Assembly (NCBI GenBank): GCA_963922205.1 | Contig: CAWUHX010000017.1 | Location: 992,001 to 1,056,000, forward strand | Direction of reading: 5' to 3' | Source: Romanomermis culicivorax | Lineage: Eukaryota; Nematoda; Enoplea; Mermithida; Mermithidae | DNA: 64,000 nt | Shown: piece after piece, positions 57,561 to 64,000 of the stretch | Layout: each line of letters starts with the position of its first letter | How positions within the stretch are numbered: position 1 is the first letter of the stretch | Program-made: the position numbers and the translations under genes | Notes under the pieces: model-generated | The model's input: only the letters and a program-made list of their open reading frames with translations | Told to the model about the DNA's origin: nothing | Databases searched by the model: none

Positions 57561-58731
57561 ATTAATTGTTAATAATGACCCCGCTCTTTGTGAGGTCAAT
57601 ATAAGCGTAATTCTTTCAAATTGTAACTTTTTCGGGTATTGCTTAGATCACTTATCTTTTTCCGAGCGTTAGTATTACAAAATCAGAAACCGGTTGTGCC
57701 TCTTTAAAATTGCCTTAAAATTGCCTTTTGTACTAATCTCAGTTTGTTCCGTTTATTCTTTCTCTTCATCTGTGTTTTATTTTATTTGAACCTGCACAAG
57801 CACATTTTGTACCTCATTTTTCGGTGAACTTGTAAACGATAATCCAAATCTCGTATTGGCGTAAATTTTGGCTTTTCTTTTCCTTCCAATGCAGTTGCCA
57901 ACTAGCATCGTGCAGTGTGTAGGCAGCTTTCACGTAACCATTTTTCACATTTCTCTTTACCCTTTTTCCAAAACATATTTTCAATTCAAAATTCTTTTTT
58001 TTTATGGCACAAACCGTGTTACTGGTTTAAGTTCACCCTTCAATAAGGCAAAATCACTTTAACAGCAAATACCATAAACATTTTTGATTCAAAATCTAGA
58101 CAGCCAAAGGGCCAGAGGATTTGGTTTTCGGGCATCCTTTCTCCCTGGGGGCAGATAATACCAAAGGCGTTGGGGGGGCCAGTGTCCGGCCAAGGGGCCA
58201 GAGGAGCAACGGCGGCGGAAAATTGCGAAAGTCTTGCGGGCTCTCCACCGTCAACACCCCCCCTCCGGAGAGGACGGAGACGAACGCCAAAATCGATGAA
58301 GGAGGAGCCGCCGATAAAATACACATCGACGGCAGTGGGGAGCGGCCCACAACTTAACCCGGGCACCGCGGGGGTCGCCGCCGGTCATACGATTTTATTT
58401 TTTATTCGATCAAATTCGGCCCGAGCGCCGCGAACGCTATTCGTTCGAACATTTTATTCTTTGTCTTATTCGGGGACAACCGGCCCACGGGGCATTCTTA
58501 TTTGAAAACTTTTTTAGCGTCGGGGGTAGCACCCGGCGCCATTGGCCCCCTGGTGGAACGATACCGTTCGAAACGGACATTTTATTTTTTTTATTGTATG
58601 CAAATTGCGTCAACGGTGCGTAGCATCGTCTTTTTGGATCGATTGGAGGCGTCGGTCGTCGGCGTCGAGGGTCTGGGGCCCTTGGGGGACCTCCTGACTT
58701 TTCCCTTCGCTGGCGGGAAAAGTCTTGCCTT
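57561..58731. other. 3' noncoding region of the LTR element with G+C-rich segment
   Basis: The first 530 bp are A+T-rich. From about 58090 to 58740 the composition becomes strongly G+C-rich, with GGGGGCC and CGGCGGCGG runs. Overlapping open frames on both strands (58040-58505) are what high G+C produces and show no recognisable domain. It could be a packaging/export signal or captured sequence. Confidence 0.5.
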
Positions 58732-58744
58732 TGGGGGGGAGGGA
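58732..58744 (+). promoter_or_regulatory. Polypurine tract before the 3' LTR
   Basis: GGGGGGGAGGGA directly abuts the TGTCAG start of the 3' LTR. This is the expected site for plus-strand priming in reverse transcription. Confidence 0.85.
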
Positions 58745-59532
58745 TGTCAGAGGGTCAATTCCTCTGACCTTTGGTCCTCTAACTACCTCACTTTTATTCT
58801 CTAAAGCTCCTTTGTTGTTAAAGTGGTTTCATTTATTCTTGGGCAAACAAACCAGTAAAACGGTTTGTGTCATATACATTTTTGGGTCAAAAAATACATA
58901 AATGGTGACGGGAATGTTTTGCATGCATCTGCAAAGTCGATGTTAGACGCGTGGCGGTTTTGTTTCATTATTATTATAAATCGTCTTATTGTGAACCGGT
59001 CGCGTTTTCCTTTGCGTCTTCGAAGAAGACTCGTGGCGACTGTGGGAGGATAGCGGACGCCTTTTATTGTTCGTGTTGTTGTGTATTTTCGACTTCGCGT
59101 CGCGGACTCGGTTGGAGAAACTCCCGCGACCTGAGAGGACTTTCGACGTTCAAACTTTGTTGAGGAGAAGAGTGAGTGTTAGTTCAAAAGGTAGACAGAT
59201 AATTTTCTTAAGCTTTCAGCTTAGGTCGTGGATTAAGGTACCCGAAGGTCCCTGGGACTCTGTGTACAGGGACTCAAGAAGGGTCAGCGACTTAGGGAGG
59301 TGTTCGGTGTTCGTATTCATACTTTGGCATTTTGTATTTGTGTTCACTATTTGCTCACGGTTGTATTTGCACTCTTGTCAGTTCCCCAAAATAAATATCT
59401 TTGTTTCTTACGTCTCTGAGACCTGCAGTAGGACAGTATCTAACACCGGGTTAGCGTCAGGGGCCGCACTAGATTGGATCTCCCAAGAACCGCAGCTAGG
59501 TAGCCGAGGGCATACGAGCACGTAATACGACA
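58745..59532 (+). repeat. 3' LTR
   Basis: 788 bp. No difference from the 5' LTR is visible on reading. It ends GACA, followed by the target duplication TACA at 59533. Confidence 0.95.
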
Positions 59533-59842
59533 TACATGTCTTAAATTGCTGCAGTAATCATACGAAACAAAGAAGTGCACTATTAAAAACTTTGCCGGAT
59601 GAATTTGTGCATTGTTTATGTGAAATTGGTCACAACCTGCTGAAAGGAAATATTCCTATAAGTACCCTAAAGAAGAAAAAGCTTGCTAAATATAGCAAGA
59701 TTATAAGACATTTAGCATCAAAGCAAAAGATCAACTTGAGAGCAAAAAAGCAGCAAATTATACAAAGTGGTGGATTTTTACCTATACTTCTACCCTCTCT
59801 GCTAGCACTAGCTACTGAAATTTTACCCAAAGTTATCTAAAC

Positions 59843-60625
59843 ATGAAATACACTAGTAAAATGGTTCTTGTTCCGCAAGACATGTTTGACAAGAAAAGTG
59901 ACTAAAATTCTGATAACGGTTTGAGAAAGCAAATGTCTGATTTCAAAATGGAGCTTGAACGCATATTGAAGAATAATGATTTGTCTGCAGAACTTCAATA
60001 TAAGCTATATGGACAACTATTCCACAGATACTTGAAGCTCGATGAAGGGAGTAAAAAGCCGATTGAGGTTGAATTAAAAGATGGTAAGCTGAATGATATA
60101 TATCAACAATCGGTAGATATTGATAACCTACATCAGAAACAAATGAAAAATGAAGAACAATCATCTACACCTAATCAGAGAGGGCTAAAAAATGAACAGC
60201 AATCTTCAGATGATGGTAGAGATTGGTTGAGAGGCTTACCTAGAGCTAAAGTCAAGCAAGCTGAAATGCTTCTAGAAGTGCTCAATAAAAGTGATTTTGA
60301 TGTAAACAAGCAAAGTGAAGTTATTTTAAATGGTGTTAGAGTACCCAACAGCAATATCATAGATTTATTACATGATTTTATAAGAGACAGACCTACAGCT
60401 CCACCTCCAGAAAGTTATCAAGAATTTGCGCAACATTTGGTAAAGCTTAATGTACCCAAAGCCTATATTGGAAATCCAAATTGCTTAAAGCTCATTAATC
60501 ACTATAAAACTGACGAGACAATCAACAATTCTCCATTCCATAATGTTGATGTTAAAAAGCGATTAAGTTTTTCTAATGATAAAAAGTCTGGGAAAAAGAA
60601 AAAGTTGAAGTATGAAGAATTCTAA
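59843..60625 (+). pseudogene. Conserved Polinton protein, possible core/capsid-associated, P2
   Basis: Homologue of the P1 gene at 17701. ATG at 59843 gives MKYTSKMVLVPQDM, then an in-frame TAA at 59903, after which the same frame is open to 60625. Conserved blocks: MELERILKNNDLSAELQYKLY, WLRGLPRAKV, EVILNGVRVPNSNIIDLLHDF, EFAQHLVKLNVPKAYIGNP and a basic C-terminus (KKSGKKKKLK). It has lost the Ser/Thr linker. It overlaps the integrase by 14 bases. The single nonsense codon sits near the N-terminus; reinitiation could still make most of the protein. Confidence 0.7.
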
Positions 60626-61652
60626 AGAAGCGGTCCTGAAAACATTGTATACAGACATAGGGGCTTCTATATCTTACGGTGGTGTTCGCAAGCTGTACAA
60701 GCATGCAAAGCAGTATGACAGAAGTATAACTCTAAATGATGTGAAGAATTGGCTAGAAAAACAGGATCCTTGCACATTACATAAGCAGGCCTATAAAAAG
60801 TTTAAACGTAATAGAATTTACATCAGTGGTATTGATGCTCAATGGGAGGCTGACTTGGTTGATATGCAAGCATATAGCGAGTACAACAAGGGACAAAAGT
60901 ATATGATATGCTGTATTGATGTTTTTAGCAAATTTGGGTGGGTAAGACCACTAAGAAATAAAGGTGCCTTATCTGTATGTACAGCTTTTAAAGACATTAT
61001 ATCAAGCAGAAGGAAGCCTTGGTGTATTCCCACAGATAAGGGCAAAGAGTTTGTCAATTACAAATTTCAAAAGCTCTTAAACTTAGAGGGGATACAGTTT
61101 TTTACCTCTCAAAATGAGGATGTGAAATGTTCAATAGTGGAACGGTTCAATCGTACCTTAAAATCAAAAATGTGGAGATACTTCACTGACAGAAAGACAT
61201 TCAAATGGATAGATATACTTCAACAACTGGTTGGAGCATACAACAATTCTACTCATTGTTCAATTGGTGAAAAGCCTGTGAATGTCACTTATGAAAATGA
61301 ATCAGAAATTAGAAATCGCCTGTACCCAAGAAAGAGCTCGCAACATCCAACTCTACAAATAAATGACTATGTACGAATTTCTAAATTTCGTCAGCACTTT
61401 GATAAAGGTTATCTACCACAGTGGACAGAAGAAATTTTTTGTGTATATAAAGTATTGAATCGTACTACTGAGCCATTATATAAAATCAAAGATCTACAAG
61501 GAGAAGAAATACAGGGTACATTTTATGCAAAAGAATTGCAAAGAGTTATCTTTGATAACACAAAAACCTTCAAAATTGAAAAAGTTTTAAAAGGAAAAAG
61601 GCTCATTGATGGATCTGTGAAGCTTTATGTCAAATGGAGTGGTTACCCTTAG
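60612..61652 (+). pseudogene. int: Integrase, P2, chromodomain truncated
   Basis: Starts ATG 60612, overlapping the upstream gene by 14 bases. The rve core is intact: WEADLVDM (Asp), PTDKGKEF (Asp), VERFNRT (Glu). The basic [20 protein letters not shown] segment is also present. The chromodomain (FKIEKVL...VKWSGYP) stops at its second strand: a 10-bp tandem repeat TTACCCTTAG at about 61644-61663 shifts the frame, and even without it a TAG follows. The remainder (FNEWINENDLK) is visible out of frame to about 61695. Catalytic function might persist, but chromatin targeting would be lost. Confidence 0.85.
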
Positions 61653-61694
61653 TTACCCTTAGTTTAATGAATGGATTAATGAAAACGACTTGAA

Positions 61695-62225
61695 ATGAAC
61701 TCGTACGAGCTTGTTCAACTAATTCAGAGAAATGCATCTCTGAAGAAGGTTTTCCATGGTGTATTTGCTAGAGATCAGCTAAATTGGACGATAACTAGAT
61801 ATCCAGCAGCCATTATTGCAAATACAGATACGTCAAATGAACCAGGGCAGCATTGGATCGCAATGTACTTTGATCAGAATGGACACGTTGATTATTTTGA
61901 CTCTTATGGTATGTACCCGTATATACAAGAATATATTGATTTCATGAATCGAAATAGTAAAGTGCAAAATTATAACTCTGTGCGCTTGCAGGGTTGGGAT
62001 AGTTCAGTTTGTGGTGTTTATTGCTTGTACTTTTTATATCACCGGGTTCGTAGAATGAAACTTCCATTTATATTGAAACACTTTCGTCCGGAAGAATCAA
62101 CTTTTAATGATAAACTAGTTTGCAGTTTTTTGTACAAATACTTTAAGTTTCATCATCGTATATGTTGTAAAAACGGTCAGAGTTGTACATCCATGCGTTA
62201 CTTCAAAAATAAAAATGGTATATAA
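61695..62225 (+). CDS. Adenain-like cysteine protease, P2
   Basis: 176 residues. His53 (GQHWIAMYF), Asp (DYFDSYG), and Gln/Cys (LQGWDSSVCGVY) with the seven-residue Gln-Cys spacing typical of adenovirus protease. The N-terminal GVFARDQL and IIANTDTS blocks match P1. The C-terminus has extra Cys (CCKNGQSC). The frame is intact. The following 53 bp contain no 2-TM gene, unlike P1. Confidence 0.88.
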   Translation: MNSYELVQLIQRNASLKKVFHGVFARDQLNWTITRYPAAIIANTDTSNEPGQHWIAMYFDQNGHVDYFDSYGMYPYIQEYIDFMNRNSKVQNYNSVRLQGWDSSVCGVYCLYFLYHRVRRMKLPFILKHFRPEESTFNDKLVCSFLYKYFKFHHRICCKNGQSCTSMRYFKNKNGI

Positions 62226-62278
62226 ATGCTTACGTTCTTCACTTGACTCATTAATAAGTTTGCAGTTTAGATCAGAAG

Positions 62279-63085
62279 ATGACACAATTTTATGTTACTC
62301 TACCAAGCAATACTGAGGCGGGTGATTCAGCATCAAATTTCAGGGTTACTTTACCACAGCAGCTGAAATTATCAGGTCATTGGGAAGTTGGCTTAGCAGA
62401 AATTATCTATCCTGTAAGTTGGTATATTCTTGGCAGTGCAAATGATGCAAATGTGGTCAATATAGAGTTGCAGAATACTGAAATCCGTGTGACTATTCCA
62501 CCAGGAAACTATGAAACAATCTATCATCTAACAAATGCACTAAACAAAGCTGTTGTTTTAGAAAAAAAATGACCTGAATATAGAGATTTGTATTGTTTGT
62601 TTGAATATGATGACAAACAGAGACAAATCAAAGTAACTTCAGATTACTGGAATGTATCTGTTATTACTCTATCTAGAAGACTAATGGATCTATTAGGTTT
62701 TGATGATAGAATAATTTTTAACAAATATCTGGTTGGAGGAGAGGAATATACAACAATAGATGATCGTAGAGCTTCTCGACTCGGCAGATTCAAGCCAGAT
62801 CTATCTGCTCATTTTGAAACCTTTTATGTTTACTGTAACATTGTTGAAAACCAAATTGTTGGAAAAACAATGGCTCCATTATTACACGTCATAGATGTGC
62901 ACGGAAAGCATGGCAGTGTTATAAATAGAACATATGACAATCCTCATTACATACCTGTACTCCTCAAAGATGTTAGTCATATTGAAATCAATATAAGGAC
63001 AGATACAGGAGAATTCTTATCATTTGAATTTGGTAAAGTTGTCGTGAAGCTGCACTTTCGGAAAAGCTCTTACATATTTGATTAG
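62279..63085 (+). pseudogene. Minor capsid (penton) protein, P2, frameshifted
   Basis: N-terminal signature FYVTLPSNTEAGDSASNF, LPQQLKL, HWEVGLAEIIYP as in P1. The frame ends at a TGA (about 62570) after an eight-A run. The rest of the protein resumes in another frame from about 62588 (CLFEYDDKQRQIKV) and then runs cleanly to 63085, with FYVYCNIVENQIVG and PHYIPVLLKDV. The shift lies in 62560-62605, with at least one homopolymer slip. The middle strand is also shorter than in P1. Confidence 0.85.
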
Positions 63086-63086
63086 A

Positions 63087-63554
63087 ATGCATTCAGTATA
63101 TCTACCAGAAAGTACTGCATACTGGCTGTCATTTTATGAAAGTTCATTGGGAAGTCAACAACAGTATCAGCTAGGAGGTGAAATACCTGCTTTCCGAGCT
63201 TATGCCGCCTATCACAGAGGTGCGGGATTAGGTAGTTTCTTCAAAAGTCTGTTCAGAATGGCTATGCCCTTACTAAAGTCAGCAGGTAAGCAAGCATTGG
63301 CAACTGGATCGAGAATAGCTGCAGATCTGGCTGATGGTAGACCCTTATCAGATAGCATGAGAGAACATGGCCGAAAAGCAGCGAGTAACTTATTACATCA
63401 AGCTGCAGATAAAATTGTACAAAAGGGTAGTGGCTTAGGGCATACTCCAAAGCAGAAAACATATAAAAGGAAGAGGATGCATTCTCTTACTCTAGTTTAT
63501 AAAAAGAAAAGCTTGGGTAAGGTGGTTGGTTTGAGAGATATTTTTACCAAGTGA
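63087..63554 (+). CDS. pVI/pX-like membrane-active virion protein, P2
   Basis: 155 residues from ATG 63087, one base after the penton stop. It has the same core as P1: YHRGAGLGSFFKSLFRMAMPL, then LKSAGKQALATGSRIA and REHGRKAASNLLHQA, followed by a Lys/Arg-rich tail. Amphipathic Gly/Ala helices are consistent with the membrane-lytic or DNA-condensing adenovirus minor proteins. That comparison is family knowledge plus inference. The clean ATG-CAT start argues that the P1 start is damaged. Confidence 0.78.
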   Translation: MHSVYLPESTAYWLSFYESSLGSQQQYQLGGEIPAFRAYAAYHRGAGLGSFFKSLFRMAMPLLKSAGKQALATGSRIAADLADGRPLSDSMREHGRKAASNLLHQAADKIVQKGSGLGHTPKQKTYKRKRMHSLTLVYKKKSLGKVVGLRDIFTK

Positions 63555-63556
63555 AT

Positions 63557-64000
63557 ATGAGCAAACTATTAGATGAAGGCTCACTACCAAGTACAAAAAG
63601 TGAGCTTGACTTGTTCACAGTACCACCAACACAAGTGGCTATAAAAAGATCATTCTGGTCGGAAGTGCAACTCCAAAATCCATGTACTAATGAAGGACCA
63701 TATGAATTCAAACTGTCCCCGGATTTGTACATGTTGGATTTATCAAAGAATTATGTATACTTTGTGTTACGCATAACAAAACCCGATGGCAGCGACTGTA
63801 AAGTCACCCAAAATGCTGATACGCATATGATGGAGATTTAGTTTTACCAGTTAATCTGATAGGAAAGACATTCTTTCGCCAAATCAAAGTGTTTCTCAAT
63901 GGAAAATTATTATCTGACAGGTAAATTTGTTTTTCATTTTGTAGTTGTGTTATGCATTGATTTTTTTAAATTTTAGTGGCGATAAATATGCTTATAGAGC
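63557..64000 (+). pseudogene. Major capsid protein, P2 (frameshifted, runs off window)
   Basis: ATG at 63557, two bases after the upstream stop. Signature ELDLFTVPPTQVAIKRSFW and NEGPYEFKLSPDLYMLDLSKN. The first frame ends at TAG 63839. The continuation (PVNLIGKTFFRQIKVFLNG) is in another frame, so there is an indel near 63800-63838. The exon ends at 63920 before GTAAAT; the intron runs 63921-63976 and the second exon begins at 63977 at the same codon as in P1, then is cut by the window edge. Confidence 0.88.

Larger units (their letters stand above)
45929..59532 (+). mobile_element. Gypsy-type LTR retrotransposon with exonuclease-bearing second ORF
   Basis: 13,604 bp, LTR to LTR. Both LTRs are 788 bp, start TGTC and end GACA, and look identical over their length, indicating recent insertion. 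A 4-bp target duplication TACA flanks it (45925-45928 and 59533-59536). The order protease-RT-RNase H-integrase in gag-pol places it in the Metaviridae/Gypsy group. A second long ORF occupies the usual env position but is not env-like. No frame damage is visible, so it may be active. Confidence 0.95.
45891..59840 (+). pseudogene. Small basic protein with hydrophobic C-tail, P2, split by LTR element
   Basis: The 5' part is 45891-45928 (MSKLLRKYIHHLH) and the 3' part 59537-59840. The LTR retrotransposon and one copy of its 4-bp target duplication separate them. Apart from the insertion the frame is continuous, and the 3' part shows CLCEIGHNLLKGNIPI and then a Gly-Gly-led hydrophobic tail, as in the P1 gene at 17347. 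Here the basic and hydrophobic parts are in one frame, which indicates that the P1 frame change is a mutation. The insertion is after codon 12-13. Confidence 0.8.
35040..64000 (+). mobile_element. Polinton/Maverick element P2 (partial, interrupted)
   Basis: Second Polinton, in direct orientation, carrying polB, ATPase, Cys-motif proteins, HMG-like protein, small hydrophobic-tail protein, core-like protein, integrase, protease, penton, pVI-like protein and major capsid. It is clearly diverged from P1 at protein level, so it is a different family and not a duplicate. It carries the 13.6-kb LTR insertion at 45929-59532 and runs off the window inside the capsid gene. The left boundary is not fixed; 35040 is the first unit of the motif-bearing array. 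Several genes have stops or frameshifts, so it is a dead copy. Confidence 0.85.

Noticed and set aside
58040..58505. Several overlapping frames on both strands in the G+C-rich 3' region of the LTR element
   Set aside because: High G+C lowers stop frequency on all frames; no domain or consistent frame is visible.

Overview
The window looks like transposon-dense nuclear DNA from an invertebrate animal. The evidence is eukaryotic: protein-coding exons separated by many very short GT-AG introns (about 40-65 bp), a very A+T-rich background, long microsatellites, and three classes of eukaryotic mobile element. I cannot name the species. I see no convincing host gene. There are no recognisable rRNA or tRNA genes and no CRISPR array.

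Layout from left to right. (1) About 55-3310: a small, broken DIRS-like retrotransposon on the minus strand, with inverted terminal repeats and a gag/RT/RNase H region but no tyrosine recombinase. (2) 3407-26773: a near-complete Polinton/Maverick (adintovirus-like) element, called P1 here, bounded by inverted repeats of about 0.5 kb. It carries protein-primed DNA polymerase B on the minus strand. On the plus strand it carries a possible PC4-like protein, packaging ATPase, a Cys-motif membrane protein, an HMG-like small protein, a small protein with a hydrophobic tail, a core-like protein, chromodomain integrase, adenain-like protease, a 2-TM protein, penton, a pVI/pX-like protein and the major capsid protein. 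Part of it (5791-10565) has been duplicated in tandem as 10566-15099. The breakpoint lies inside a polB intron, so the element holds one full-length but decayed polB and one better-preserved polB that lacks its 3' half. (3) 26774-33640: repeat-rich spacer with a foldback element (27780-28905) and a decayed DDE/rve-type transposase-like gene on the minus strand (about 31000-32574). (4) 33640-38620: satellite and tandem-repeat DNA. A roughly 300-bp tandem array shares a 20-bp motif with the P1 termini and probably represents the left terminal region of the next element. (5) 38621 to the window end: a second, diverged Polinton, P2, with polB on the plus strand, the same order of virion genes and a second, two-domain Cys-motif gene. 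It has many disabling changes. (6) 45929-59532: a 13.6-kb Gypsy-type LTR retrotransposon with apparently identical 788-bp LTRs and a TACA target duplication, nested inside a small P2 gene. Besides a 2009-codon gag-pol it has a 1355-codon second ORF whose N-terminus is a DEDDy 3'-5' exonuclease domain with its catalytic residues in place.

How the genes work together. In both Polintons polB would copy the element by protein priming. The integrase (DDE core plus chromodomain) would insert it. The penton, major capsid protein, protease, ATPase and pVI/pX-like protein form an adenovirus-like virion module. The Cys-motif membrane proteins, HMG-like proteins and PC4-like protein are accessory. P1 keeps apparently open frames for integrase, ATPase, protease, penton and major capsid, but neither element has an intact polB, so both appear immobile by themselves. 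The LTR element looks recently inserted and intact.
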